Source: Bacteroides sp. MSB163 (GTDB taxonomy: Bacteria > Bacteroidota > Bacteroidia > Bacteroidales > Bacteroidaceae). Taken from it: a stretch of 64,000 bases of DNA. A program made the translations under genes and the position numbers. Where the stretch lies: the NCBI RefSeq assembly GCF_036416795.1, contig NZ_CP143867.1, forward strand, positions 4,208,001 through 4,272,000. Reading direction: 5' to 3'. The notes under the pieces were generated by a model that was not told where the DNA came from, ran no database searches, and worked only from the letters and a program-made list of their open reading frames with translations. Below, in pieces: positions 1 through 9,117 of the stretch. Numbering within the stretch: the first letter of the stretch is position 1; the number at the start of each line of letters is the position of its first letter.

Positions 1-1
1 C

Positions 2-262
2 TCAGCTAAATACTGCGCAGATATACTCCATTTATCTCCCCGTTATTTCAGTGATTTATTGAAGTTTGAAACGGGGAAGAATCTGGATGAATACTTCCAG
101 TTGAAAAGGCTGGAAGTTGCTAAGGAGATGCTATTAGGCAAAGGTTATACGGTAAGTTCGGTTGCTGAAAAATTGTGCTATCCAAGCGTACAATATTTCA
201 GCAACCTGTTCAGAAAACTGGTAGGGGTATCTCCCTGCGAATATAGATTGTCACAAAACTAA
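2..262 (+). CDS. AraC-family transcriptional regulator, C-terminal fragment (cut by window edge)
   Basis: The frame is open from base 2 and encodes only the end of an AraC-type double helix-turn-helix DNA-binding domain. The second helix-turn-helix and the AraC signature are visible as SVAEKLCYPSVQYFSNLFRK followed by GVSPCEYR. The start lies outside the window, so the ligand-binding half and the regulated genes cannot be judged. The apparent TTG start at 59 is internal to the domain. Its TAA stop (260-262) overlaps by two bases the TAG stop of the convergent VWA gene, so there is no room for a separate terminator between them. Confidence 0.9.
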   Translation, partial: SAKYCADILHLSPRYFSDLLKFETGKNLDEYFQLKRLEVAKEMLLGKGYTVSSVAEKLCYPSVQYFSNLFRKLVGVSPCEYRLSQN

Positions 263-1389
263 GTGCTTTTGACATTCTGGGATACCCACATTCCTATATC
301 CTGCTTACTGAGTGCCGCCGCCATCAGGTCGGGGAACTTATCGGGCGTACAAGCAAAGGTAGGTACACCGATATTTGCCAGAAATTCTGCATGATTTTTG
401 TCATAAGAAGGAGCACCGTCATCATTCAGGGCGGGCAATACGATAAGTTGCACGCCACTATTCACCAGTGATACAAACTTCTTTCGCATCTCTCTCGGAT
501 CGCCCCCTTCGTACAAGTCGGTCACCAGTACCAGCACCGTATCTTGCGGACGGGTGATTACTCCCTGGCAATAGGTCAGGGCGCGGGTGATATCCGTACC
601 GCCACCCAACTGTACACCGAAGAGTAAGTCTACCGGGTCTTGCAAGTCATCGGTAAGGTCTACCACAGCCGTATCAAATACCACCATCCGCGTGTTCACA
701 GCCGGAATGGAAGCCAGTACAGATCCGAATATTCCGGAGTAAATGACGGATGTCCCCATTGAACCGCTCTGGTCCAGACAGAGAATGATATCTTTCATCG
801 CTTTCCGTTTTCTGCCGTAACCGATGCGGACTTCCGGGATGATAGTCTTGTATTCCGGTTGGTAGTTTTTCAAATTCTTGGTGATGGTGGTCTTCCAGTC
901 TATCTCGTTATAACGTGGATTTCTCCGCCGTGCAGAACGGTTGAGCGCTCCCGTCACAGCCTGTTGGGTAGGAGCGGAGAGCTTGCGTAGCAGTTCGTCC
1001 ACCACTTTGCGGACTACCTGCCGTGCCATTTCCTTATTCTTTTCAGGAATAACCCGACTGAGTGACATCAGTGTAGCCACAAGATGCACATCCGGCACTA
1101 CCGTTTCAAGCATTTCCTTTTCCGTCAACAGTGAGGTGATATTCAGTCGTTTGATGGCATCGCGCTGAATGACCTGTACCACAGTCTGCGGAAAGAACTC
1201 ACGGATATCTCCCAGCCAGCGGCTTACTTTTGGGGCGGATGATCCGAGTCCTCCGCGACGGTCGCTGTCATATACGGCTTCCAATGACTGGTCGATGCGT
1301 TGCTCTTCCGGTGTCAGTGTGATACCCGTTCCGTCGGCTTCGTTTCCGCCCAGTATCAGGCGCCACCTTTTCAGATATTCTTCTTCCAT
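259..1389 (-). CDS. VWA domain-containing protein (376 aa), last gene of the MoxR/SWIM operon
   Basis: Von Willebrand factor A domain in the C-terminal half, with a complete MIDAS metal site: DQSGS (Asp206, Ser208, Ser210), Thr265 in GGGTD and Asp291 in VTDLYEGGD. The N-terminal half is helical and charged and is not recognised. VWA proteins beside MoxR ATPases usually act as partners or adaptors in metal-dependent assembly or chaperone complexes. I chose the ATG at 1389 because a purine-rich AAAGAG precedes it; a TTG at 1413 would overlap the upstream gene. It follows the DUF5682 gene by 10 bases and ends tail to tail with the AraC gene. There is no signal peptide, so it should be cytoplasmic. 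Confidence 0.85.
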   Translation of the reverse strand: MEEEYLKRWRLILGGNEADGTGITLTPEEQRIDQSLEAVYDSDRRGGLGSSAPKVSRWLGDIREFFPQTVVQVIQRDAIKRLNITSLLTEKEMLETVVPDVHLVATLMSLSRVIPEKNKEMARQVVRKVVDELLRKLSAPTQQAVTGALNRSARRRNPRYNEIDWKTTITKNLKNYQPEYKTIIPEVRIGYGRKRKAMKDIILCLDQSGSMGTSVIYSGIFGSVLASIPAVNTRMVVFDTAVVDLTDDLQDPVDLLFGVQLGGGTDITRALTYCQGVITRPQDTVLVLVTDLYEGGDPREMRKKFVSLVNSGVQLIVLPALNDDGAPSYDKNHAEFLANIGVPTFACTPDKFPDLMAAALSKQDIGMWVSQNVKST

Positions 1390-1399
1390 TGTTTTCTCT

Positions 1400-3619
1400 T
1401 TACTTCGTTTCAAATCCTAATAACCGGTGAATCAAGGGAATCACCCTCATAGCTTCCTCTTCATTGTGTGAAGTTGCTGAGGCTGTTGCAGTCTGTATGC
1501 CGCCTGCACCGCCCGCCTTGGCTTTCTCACCCAACTTCCGGCGTTCTGCGGGACTGAATTCGCTGAATGTGCGTTTCAGTATGGGAAGCAGTTCCATGAA
1601 GGTTTCTTTTTCTTGCGAACATACCCAGTTATTTACCAGATTCCACAAATTATCATCCAGCAACAGAATGGAACCGGAAGAACGGAGGAAACCTTCGAAC
1701 CAGTAGGCCATATCTGCCGGAGCATTACCGATGGAAGAATAATAACTAAGGGTATTCTGCGCTTCTTCGGCTGAAATGTCTCCCTTGTCGTTCAGCAGTC
1801 GTGTGGCATAGCCGGACAACAGCGGATGTACATTAACGGATGTACGCACTTGGCGGATAAACTCCAGCCACATCCTGTTCAGCTCCGGATCATTGAGAGT
1901 GGAAACTGCGTAATCCGTAGACACCAGTTTGTTTAGTATGTCCGTAGCGGCTTCTTCGTCTATATTGATACAAACAAGTACTCCACCTGCAAGGATACGG
2001 GCAGTCATAGCTTGGAGCATATCGCCTACCTTTGAGAAATCCAGATTGCGGACATTACCATAACGGACGATATTTACCAGATCGGGTACTGCCTCCATCA
2101 TCTCGATGATATCAGTAGTAGCAGCCGAGAGGCGGTCGAGTTGCACTGTCATGGCTTCCACTAAGTCCGGTAGATTAGCTGGGATTACCCGGTCGAGCAG
2201 CCGGGTGAGTTCCGGAATATGCCGTATCTCTTTCGTCTGTTTGCGCAGAAATTTCTGCGTTGCTTCTTCCAGTGTATTTCCCCAGATAGCCTTTTCGATG
2301 ATGCTTATAATCTGTTCCGGCTTGTGGTAGAGTGTCCATTTTTCTTTGAAAGTACCTTTACCGTCAGTACCGCCCGGAATTGCCCAATCTATGTCGAGCA
2401 GGTGCAGGCGATGGAAGAAGATACTTCTATCCAGATCATTTGGTTTACGAAGGTCGAGAGTCAGCTCTTTGATTTCGGCTGTAAATGGAACGCGCAACCG
2501 TTTTTGAGTCTTTTCCACATCTACCAGCAAGGGAACTTTGGGAACATCATCGGGAACACGCCCCAGACGGTTACTGATGATAAGTTCTTCCTTGATGATC
2601 TGCAAAAGGATATCATCGCCAAAGCCCATGACGGTGGTGATGGCTTCATTAAACTCAGCCAGTGAAGGGGCGGGGAGATTGCGTAAAGCGGCCGTCACCT
2701 GTGCCAGACTCACAGTTTCGATGACATGGGCTACGGAGATATCCATATTCTTTTTACGGAAAAGGGAAGCAGCCTGGCTGATCCAGAGTGTACCGTCGTC
2801 CTGCGGATGATGCCAAAGATAGTGATACCAGCCCGGAGATTCTATGCCGGCTCCGTATCCGCTGCGGAAAGCAAGCCGGTCGTATGTCCAGGGAATCCAG
2901 GTACATTCTATTTTTATTTTGGGCAGTCCTTTCAGCAGTTCGTTATCTTCTTTTACTTTAGGCATATTTTCGAGGGCGGGCACATGCCAGGCACCACAGA
3001 CTACGGCGATGCGTTCGAAGTTTTCTTTCTGTGCCGTGCGGATCATCTTACGCATCCAGGCTTCGCGGAGCTGGTCACGGGGAGAGGTGTGTTCGGGAAG
3101 TTCCTCCCGCAATGCGGTTACGGCCTCTTTCACAGCCTGAAATACATCGGCACTGTCTTTGCGGTGCTCAATGATAGTTTCCCACCATGACTCCCCGTCT
3201 GTGTATCCGGCCGCTTCTGCCAGATAGTCGAAAGGATCTCTGTATCCGGTGGAGATAATCTCCTCCTGTTGCTCTTCGGTTGTATTATGGTGTTCCTGAT
3301 TTTGCGCCATCGAATGTACCAGTGGTAAATCGAAGAAGCGTAACGGTACTTCGTTCCGCAGGGCGTAAACTATCGTCTGCCATTCCGGAGAGAATTCGGC
3401 AAATGGATAGAACACCGCATTCTGTGGCTGGTCGGGTTGATAGGCGAGTAAGGCGACGGGTGGTTCCATCTGCTCATTCAGTACGCATGGAAGCAGAGTC
3501 TCGGCTTCTGCCGGACCTTCCAACAAGATGAGATCGGGCTGAAGCTCTTGCAGGTATTCCAGTACGTTCCGGCATGAACCGGGACCGTGATGCCTTATTC
3601 CTAATAAGTGAATTGCCAT
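1400..3619 (-). CDS. DUF5682 family protein (739 aa) with TraB/ChaN-like N-terminal motifs
   Basis: Large cytoplasmic protein of the operon that matches what I know as DUF5682. The first 220 residues resemble the TraB/ChaN/TIKI superfamily: a strand plus GIRHHGPGS at the N-terminus (His10, His11), PDLILLEGP with Glu34, LRFFDLP around 93-99, REAWMRKMI at 185-193, and VVCGAWHVPAL with His212. The remaining 500 residues are mostly helical and unrecognised; a low-complexity Ala/Gly stretch lies near the C-terminus. The ATG at 3619 is 39 bases after the MoxR stop. The cluster suggests it works with the MoxR ATPase and the VWA protein. Hydrolase activity is inference from the motifs only. Confidence 0.8.
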   Translation of the reverse strand: MAIHLLGIRHHGPGSCRNVLEYLQELQPDLILLEGPAEAETLLPCVLNEQMEPPVALLAYQPDQPQNAVFYPFAEFSPEWQTIVYALRNEVPLRFFDLPLVHSMAQNQEHHNTTEEQQEEIISTGYRDPFDYLAEAAGYTDGESWWETIIEHRKDSADVFQAVKEAVTALREELPEHTSPRDQLREAWMRKMIRTAQKENFERIAVVCGAWHVPALENMPKVKEDNELLKGLPKIKIECTWIPWTYDRLAFRSGYGAGIESPGWYHYLWHHPQDDGTLWISQAASLFRKKNMDISVAHVIETVSLAQVTAALRNLPAPSLAEFNEAITTVMGFGDDILLQIIKEELIISNRLGRVPDDVPKVPLLVDVEKTQKRLRVPFTAEIKELTLDLRKPNDLDRSIFFHRLHLLDIDWAIPGGTDGKGTFKEKWTLYHKPEQIISIIEKAIWGNTLEEATQKFLRKQTKEIRHIPELTRLLDRVIPANLPDLVEAMTVQLDRLSAATTDIIEMMEAVPDLVNIVRYGNVRNLDFSKVGDMLQAMTARILAGGVLVCINIDEEAATDILNKLVSTDYAVSTLNDPELNRMWLEFIRQVRTSVNVHPLLSGYATRLLNDKGDISAEEAQNTLSYYSSIGNAPADMAYWFEGFLRSSGSILLLDDNLWNLVNNWVCSQEKETFMELLPILKRTFSEFSPAERRKLGEKAKAGGAGGIQTATASATSHNEEEAMRVIPLIHRLLGFETK

Positions 3620-3658
3620 TCTTTTAATCTTTTAGTTCGTATGATGGAGTGGGAGGTA

Positions 3659-4738
3659 TCAGATCATATCCCTTGAAGCACGGTAGATATCTTTCCATCC
3701 GTCGCGGTTCTTCACTACCGTCTCCATATATTCCTGCCATACCACTTTATCCTGTACCGGGTCTTTCACCACTGCTCCGAGAATGCCCGAAACAAGGTCT
3801 TCGGCATGTATCTGTCCGTCTCCGAAATAACCTGCCATGGCTAGGCCGTTATTTACCACCGAGATAGCCTCGGCTGTACTTAATGTACCACTGGGTGTTT
3901 TCAACTTCGTCTTTCCATCATTGGTAGCTCCCTGCCGCAGTTCACGGAAAATGGTTACTACACGACGGATTTCTTCAAGCGCCGGTTTCTCTGCCGGAAG
4001 TTGCATCACCTTTTCAAAGCTTTCCACGCGGCGGCGTACAATGTCTATCTCTTCGTCAATCGTATCCGGTAAAGGAAGAATAACGGTATTGAAACGCCGT
4101 TTCAAGGCGCTTGACAGATCATTGACTCCTTTGTCGCGGTTGTTTGCTGTTGCAATGATATTGAAACCGCGTATCGCCTGCACTTCTTTATTCAACTCCG
4201 GAACCGGAAGTGTTTTCTCCGAAAGAATCGTGATCAGAGTATCCTGCACGTCAGAGCCGATACGTGTCAACTCTTCGATACGTCCTATCTTACCTTCCTG
4301 CATAGCCTTCATAATTGGGGTTTGCACCAGTGCACCTTCACTGGGTCCTTCTGCCAGCAGTCGGGCATAGTTCCAACCGTAGCGGATGGCTTCTTCTCCT
4401 GTTCCGGCAGTACCTTGCACTATCAGTGTGGAGTTACCGGAAATGGCAGCAGCAATATGCTCGCTCACCCAGCTTTTCGCCGTACCGGGAAGTCCGTATA
4501 GCAGCAATGCGCGGTCTGTTACCAGGGTAGCTACTGCTATCTCCATCAGGCGGCGGTTACCTATATATTTAGGTGAAACTTCAAATCCGTTCTTCAGTTT
4601 GCCACCCATCAGGTAGGTGACTACTGATTGCGGAGACATTTCCCAATTTTCGGGAACAGAGTTCGTTTCATTCTTTTTCAGTTCGTGCAGCTCTTCTGCG
4701 AATTGCTGTTCGGCATGTTGTCTAAGTAAGGTACTCAT
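3659..4738 (-). CDS. MoxR-type AAA+ ATPase (359 aa)
   Basis: AAA+ ATPase of the MoxR type. Walker A is GLPGTAKS at residues 82-89. The Walker B region is unusual (GRIEEL near 152-157, with two glutamates instead of Asp-Glu). The sensor region is IIATANNRD, and the arginine-finger helix is LSSALKRRFN. MoxR ATPases remodel or load partner proteins, typically with a VWA protein, and this gene sits in one operon with one. It starts 11 bases after the DUF5691 stop. It is clearly different from the second MoxR ATPase of this window (20038-21012), which pairs with DUF58. Confidence 0.88.
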   Translation of the reverse strand: MSTLLRQHAEQQFAEELHELKKNETNSVPENWEMSPQSVVTYLMGGKLKNGFEVSPKYIGNRRLMEIAVATLVTDRALLLYGLPGTAKSWVSEHIAAAISGNSTLIVQGTAGTGEEAIRYGWNYARLLAEGPSEGALVQTPIMKAMQEGKIGRIEELTRIGSDVQDTLITILSEKTLPVPELNKEVQAIRGFNIIATANNRDKGVNDLSSALKRRFNTVILPLPDTIDEEIDIVRRRVESFEKVMQLPAEKPALEEIRRVVTIFRELRQGATNDGKTKLKTPSGTLSTAEAISVVNNGLAMAGYFGDGQIHAEDLVSGILGAVVKDPVQDKVVWQEYMETVVKNRDGWKDIYRASRDMI

Positions 4739-4749
4739 ATTGTTTTGTA

Positions 4750-6228
4750 TTATTTATTGTCATTAAACAAGCTGTTTATTTTTTCTTTCATTCTCATATA
4801 TTCCGCCGTCAGTCGGCAGAATTTGGCAATGGCATGGTCGGCATCGTATGCCACTGTCTGTTGTTCCACTTTGGGCAACATCTCCGGAGGAAAGTATAGC
4901 GACAGGCGTTCTGTCATTTCTTTCGGGTAATAGTAATAATTGCTATGGAACAATCTTTGTAAAGCTCGTGTGGAGAATTTTATTCCCCATTGCGTCCCGT
5001 CTGCATTATACCAGGATTCGGGAATATAATTGCTCTTGCTGTCCGTCTGGAAGTTGATTTCCTCCCGTTGCTCCGGTGTCAGTAATCCCATTAGCGAAGA
5101 GACGTAGGCTTCATTTGAATCTTCTTTCAGGGTTTGATACGCCCACAGATTGTCACCGAAGTTTTCTATTGGCTGGCATAAGTTGAAGTAGGAACCGAAT
5201 GGTGGCTTCTTTGCCAGTTTTGTGGCGGCTTTCTCCGGTGAACAGTCGTAGAACTCTGCCCAGAAACTGAGCGGTACACGTTCAGCGAGCTGGCGGAGCA
5301 GAAACTCTTCATCTTTTTCTTTCTTGTTGGAACTGACCTCTTCCAAACCCAATTTCTTCATCTCAGGTGTAAAGGTGATTTTATCGTATGACCAGCCCAG
5401 TAACATCTTATAATGAAGTTTTCCACGCAGCAGGTCACAGTATGTTTTTACCAGTTCCGAGTCGGGCAGACTGCATAACAGGCGGCGGGCGGTTTCTTTT
5501 ACATTACTGCTTCGGTCGGTAGTGACAATCTCTTGCAGGAAGTTTTCATCCGCTTTACTCAGATTGGTGCGCAGGCATTGTATCAGTTCGTCACGGTGGG
5601 CGGCGGACTCATTTTTCAGTTCGGTTTGCAGCAAGGCAAGCCCCTGTTCGGGGTTCTCTTTTCTCAGGCGTTGCAGCATCCGTTTCCGTTCTTCATGCGA
5701 GGCTGTTTCCCAAGTCTCGTTTCTGGTGTCTCCCCAGTCGGGTAATCCCATATGGGTAAGCAGCCAGCGTCCACGGTTACCTGTTAAGGAAGAAAGCAGT
5801 GCTTGCTCTTCGTGCTTATCGGGATTATTGCGGTCGTAGGCATGTGAGATTAACGTCCGCAGATAGAATGGCGGAATAAGCTTGTTGCACCGGACAGCTT
5901 TCCGGTAAGCATATAATAAAAGATGCCGGTTCTGTTCATTGACCATCTGAATCAGCAGGTCGCCGATATTCCGGTCGAAATAGGGTAGACTGTCATCCGG
6001 AGCTTCATTCATGGCGATAGCTTCTCCGGCAGGTAATGGTTCCATTCCGGCACGGCTGTAGGCGAAAGTCAGGGCTGAAAACTGATAGAAAGCATCTTCC
6101 GCATCTTCGCTCTTTTCTTGCAGCAGTCGGAAGTTTTCTTCCAGAGTTTTCGGTAAACCGTTCGGAATGAATTCTTTGGTAGCGGTTCCCAATAAAGCTG
6201 CATTAATGATTGGTTCAGTTACGTTCAT
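4750..6228 (-). CDS. DUF5691 family protein (492 aa)
   Basis: Helical, repeat-like protein without signal peptide or membrane segments; it matches the family I know as DUF5691, which accompanies SWIM, MoxR, DUF5682 and VWA genes. A HEAT-like pattern is suggested around residues 165-250 (LQRLRKENPEQGLALLQTEL, then RDELIQCLRTNL, ARRLLCSLPDSE). No catalytic motif is visible. Its ATG overlaps the end of the upstream SWIM gene by 14 bases, which points to translational coupling. A scaffold or adaptor role for the ATPase is plausible but unproven. Confidence 0.75.
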   Translation of the reverse strand: MNVTEPIINAALLGTATKEFIPNGLPKTLEENFRLLQEKSEDAEDAFYQFSALTFAYSRAGMEPLPAGEAIAMNEAPDDSLPYFDRNIGDLLIQMVNEQNRHLLLYAYRKAVRCNKLIPPFYLRTLISHAYDRNNPDKHEEQALLSSLTGNRGRWLLTHMGLPDWGDTRNETWETASHEERKRMLQRLRKENPEQGLALLQTELKNESAAHRDELIQCLRTNLSKADENFLQEIVTTDRSSNVKETARRLLCSLPDSELVKTYCDLLRGKLHYKMLLGWSYDKITFTPEMKKLGLEEVSSNKKEKDEEFLLRQLAERVPLSFWAEFYDCSPEKAATKLAKKPPFGSYFNLCQPIENFGDNLWAYQTLKEDSNEAYVSSLMGLLTPEQREEINFQTDSKSNYIPESWYNADGTQWGIKFSTRALQRLFHSNYYYYPKEMTERLSLYFPPEMLPKVEQQTVAYDADHAIAKFCRLTAEYMRMKEKINSLFNDNK

Positions 6229-7543
6229 CTCTCCAAATATAATAGTCAGATTGATACCACATTGAATTTAGCTCCCAGCAATTGGCGTCTGCCAGAAAGA
6301 AGGCAGCAAACGGCTTTCCACCCGTGACGGACAGAATGTCTGTTCGGGTGATGTCCTGCATCTGCACAGGCATCAGTTCGTTGTTTGCATCCTGCACACA
6401 GAGTTGTTTCCCTTGAACAGCCAGTCGCAGATTTTCTACTAATACGGGTACATTTTCGGCAAATGGGTTCTGTTGCAGGGCTTCCCTGTATCGGGCGGTT
6501 GCTTCTTGCAGATTCGCACAGAAATGCGGGGTAACCGCTTCTTCGGATAATTCACATTCTTTGAATAAGGCTCGAAGACTGCCTACTCCTTTATAATAAC
6601 AGAGTTTTCCGTCGTAGCTACTGCCGGGAACAAGATTGAATTCCGCCAAGGTTCCGGGAGCTGTGAAACTGAGATAGATGGCGAAGCGAGTATTCAGGCA
6701 TCCGTATAGCCAGTAAATATCATTATTCAGCTCGTTTATCTTCTGACTTCTTTTATGGAGTACCAGCCACTGGTCGGTAATTGTTTCACCCGCCAGCACA
6801 TCTTCTTTTGCTTGCGGATAACCTATCTGTGTGCGGATTTCCTGTTGCCACTCTTCCGGTTGCAGGTCCAGGTTCCGGTAACTCTTCATCAGGAGGTAGA
6901 GTTTTCCGAGTTGGTCGGTTAACTTGTATTTCCAACTTTCCTCGTAGAAGTTTGTTTCCTGAATGGCTTTCAACCGGTTGGCAAGTCCGGGAGCCTGGGC
7001 GTCGACCATCCGGCGGGCAATACCGTCGAAAAGAGTATAAGCCCGTTCCGGTATATTGATTAACCCGTTGCGTAGCAGGTCTTTCAGCCAAATCTCCAGT
7101 TCATCAATACCGTTCAGCACCTTTTGGTGGCGCATAGCCTGACGTTTGGCTTGTGCAGCTTCATCTACGGGAGCATCGCTTTTGGCTTTCTGCTCTTTCT
7201 TTTCCGCTTTCTCTTCCCGTTTGGAAAGCCAGGCGGTCACCCAGTCCGGTTCGTCTGCTTCTTTGAATAAATCAGTTTGCGCGGCATACAAAAATAAAAG
7301 TCCCAACCCGTGTTTACATGGAAACTTCCGGCTTGGGCACGAACATTTGAATGCAACATTTTTTGTATCAACTACGGTCTGGTATGGAGTTTTCCCACTT
7401 CCCTGGCAGTGTCCCCAGATGGCACGGTCACTGTGTTCCAGCAATACCCATTTGGCTTTTGTCGCTAAGCCTTTTCCCGCCTTCACAGAAGCGGCATCCG
7501 GGGCTAATTGTATGATTTGTTCTTCTGTTAGATTTAATAACAT
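6215..7543 (-). CDS. SWIM zinc-finger protein (442 aa), first gene of the operon
   Basis: Contains a classic SWIM zinc finger near the N-terminus: CSCPSRKFPCKH with ligands Cys67, Cys69, Cys76 and His78 in the C-x-C-x6-C-x-H pattern. SWIM domains bind DNA or protein. A charged Lys/Glu linker (about 110-135) follows, then a long helical region of unknown fold. It is promoter-proximal in the operon SWIM, DUF5691, MoxR, DUF5682, VWA. The finger suggests this is the substrate- or nucleic-acid-recognition part of the system; that is inference. Confidence 0.85.
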   Translation of the reverse strand: MLLNLTEEQIIQLAPDAASVKAGKGLATKAKWVLLEHSDRAIWGHCQGSGKTPYQTVVDTKNVAFKCSCPSRKFPCKHGLGLLFLYAAQTDLFKEADEPDWVTAWLSKREEKAEKKEQKAKSDAPVDEAAQAKRQAMRHQKVLNGIDELEIWLKDLLRNGLINIPERAYTLFDGIARRMVDAQAPGLANRLKAIQETNFYEESWKYKLTDQLGKLYLLMKSYRNLDLQPEEWQQEIRTQIGYPQAKEDVLAGETITDQWLVLHKRSQKINELNNDIYWLYGCLNTRFAIYLSFTAPGTLAEFNLVPGSSYDGKLCYYKGVGSLRALFKECELSEEAVTPHFCANLQEATARYREALQQNPFAENVPVLVENLRLAVQGKQLCVQDANNELMPVQMQDITRTDILSVTGGKPFAAFFLADANCWELNSMWYQSDYYIWRDERN

Positions 7544-7580
7544 AATAATCTTAGTCAGCTATTAGTGTGTTTTTAGATTG

Positions 7581-7588
7581 CAAGTATA
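7581..7588 (-). promoter_or_regulatory. Putative -7 element for the SWIM/MoxR operon
   Basis: On the minus strand the sequence reads TATACTTG, one mismatch from the Bacteroides -7 consensus TAnnTTTG, about 40 bases upstream of the SWIM start codon. No convincing -33 TTTG is seen. Confidence 0.4.
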
Positions 7589-7782
7589 ATGCTTTTTTTC
7601 TGTTTTTCAGATTTTTCGAAGAGAAGAGTTTTCTGTTTTTACCGGAAATCATTTGATCCGTATTCTTAAAGCCGGGAAAGATTCTGAAACTTTGCGGCAA
7701 CAGGTATCACATACCTGCGAGTAATATATAAAACCGACTTGTATGGATTTTGAAACTTGCATAGCCTCTCATTCTTTTTTTG

Positions 7783-7790
7783 TATATTTG
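7783..7790 (+). promoter_or_regulatory. Bacteroides -7 element for the small ORF at 7818
   Basis: TATATTTG matches the consensus exactly, 27 bases before an ATG at 7818. A TTG at 7757 lies 23 bases upstream and could be a weak -33 box. Confidence 0.5.
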
Positions 7791-7817
7791 CCTCTTAACT
7801 TTTAAAATACCACAGTT

Positions 7818-7928
7818 ATGAGAAAAGTACAACTATAGTTAGTTTGTTTAGTGCTTTCAGTGGCGGCTAACGGAATCAATCGTCCGGAGTCTGGAAAGCG
7901 GAATCATCCTGTAGGATACTTTAAATAA
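7818..7928 (+). pseudogene. Small secreted-peptide-like ORF with an in-frame TAG (36 codons)
   Basis: ATG at 7818 opens a 36-codon frame ending in TAA at 7926-7928, but codon 7 is TAG (7836-7838). Read through, it would give MRKVQL, a hydrophobic stretch LVCLVLSVAANG, then a basic polar tail, resembling a signal peptide with a short tail. It has a consensus promoter and is followed directly by a strong hairpin terminator, so it is a complete transcription unit of about 180 bases. It could be a small gene with a nonsense mutation, a small RNA, or chance. No family is recognised. Confidence 0.4.
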
Positions 7929-7936
7929 TAGAATAA

Positions 7937-7978
7937 AAAAATGGCCTACCTATGTTTAAGTACAGGTAGGCCATTTTT
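7937..7978. terminator. Bidirectional hairpin terminator
   Basis: Perfect 15-bp stem (AAAAATGGCCTACCT with its reverse complement at 7964-7978), with A-run and T-run flanks on both sides. It serves the small ORF on the plus strand and the OmpA-family gene on the minus strand. Confidence 0.85.
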
Positions 7979-7986
7979 AATTTTGT

Positions 7987-9117
7987 TTATTTGGCATCTT
8001 CAATAATAGAGCAGATACTAACCCGGTTCCAGTCCGGTTCTGTGAACATGTCACCCACTCCCTGACCTTCGGCGGTAATACGTGACGGGTTGATTTTATA
8101 CTTATTCACTAAGATTGTCTTTACGGCTTCGGCACGCGCTTTAGCTATTCTTGCATTGACTTCGGCACTGCCTTCCGGTGAAGCGTATCCTTTGATCACA
8201 ACAGTTGTATTTGCGTGTTTCTTCATGTAAGAAGCCACACGTTCCACATTTGGCAACTGAGAGGCATCGACTGTAGATCTACCTTGTCTGAAAGTAATGA
8301 TGGATTCCGGAATGCGGCTGGTTTCCACTACCGTCTCAACGGGAATTACCCGGTTCTGTAAGTTATTGACTTCTTGTTGCAGTGCGCTGATCTTCTGTGC
8401 GTCGACATTGATCTGACCGTTCTTCTCATTCACTTGTGAGCGAAGATTATTGATAGAATTGTTCAGGTCGCTTATTTCAGCCGGATCATAGAGTTTCGCT
8501 AAAGTGAAGTGATGACTTCCGTTGCTGTTACCAAAGTGGTAAGCTACACCTGCCGTTAGTTCAAAGGCGGCATTGTTCACATTGAACCGACTACGGTTGT
8601 GCTCGCCTTGCATATCATATACCAGTGCCGGTTTGACTCCTATCGTCCAGGCTTTAGCTTCTCCGAGGTTGAAGTTAAAATTCATCCCGAAACGGCTGGA
8701 CCAGGAATTCACATCTCCAGGGCCGTCCATGTAGTAGTGCAGCCATCCCGCACCGGCTACGGCCTCTACTTCGAATATGCGCGGAGTACCTGTATAGCCT
8801 GCGAACAGGTTCATCAGGTTGACTTTACCCAATAAGCTAAGGTCTGAAGCATCAAAAGCTGTCTTGCTATGCGTGGTGTTTATATATCCCATGCCTTGAA
8901 CTCCCAGTCCGAAAACGGGGGTCAGTTGCTTGGTAAACTCAATTCCCAAAGCCGGGCGGGCGTTCTTGAAGAAAGCGCTGTGGCTCACAGGAGTTATCAT
9001 ACCGGTTTTTAGTTCTATAGACCAATTGTCTGTGAATTTACTGCCTTGTACGGTAGTCTGGGCATTTGCAGTCAATGCTGCTAAAACAAATGCTGATAAA
9101 ATAATTGATTTTTTCAT
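7987..9117 (-). CDS. OmpA-family outer-membrane protein (376 aa)
   Basis: Signal peptide MKKSIILSAFVLAALTANA, then an N-terminal beta-barrel-like region (about 25-205), a coiled-coil linker rich in Asn/Gln/Leu (about 215-260), and a C-terminal OmpA/MotB peptidoglycan-binding domain (about 268-372). The domain keeps GYASPEGSAEVN, AKARAEAV and EPDWNRVSI, equivalents of the GHTD-GS-N, L-RA and NRRV motifs. It should tether the outer membrane to the cell wall. It is monocistronic, with the terminator immediately behind it and a 442-base A+T-rich region upstream. Confidence 0.92.
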   Translation of the reverse strand: MKKSIILSAFVLAALTANAQTTVQGSKFTDNWSIELKTGMITPVSHSAFFKNARPALGIEFTKQLTPVFGLGVQGMGYINTTHSKTAFDASDLSLLGKVNLMNLFAGYTGTPRIFEVEAVAGAGWLHYYMDGPGDVNSWSSRFGMNFNFNLGEAKAWTIGVKPALVYDMQGEHNRSRFNVNNAAFELTAGVAYHFGNSNGSHHFTLAKLYDPAEISDLNNSINNLRSQVNEKNGQINVDAQKISALQQEVNNLQNRVIPVETVVETSRIPESIITFRQGRSTVDASQLPNVERVASYMKKHANTTVVIKGYASPEGSAEVNARIAKARAEAVKTILVNKYKINPSRITAEGQGVGDMFTEPDWNRVSICSIIEDAK

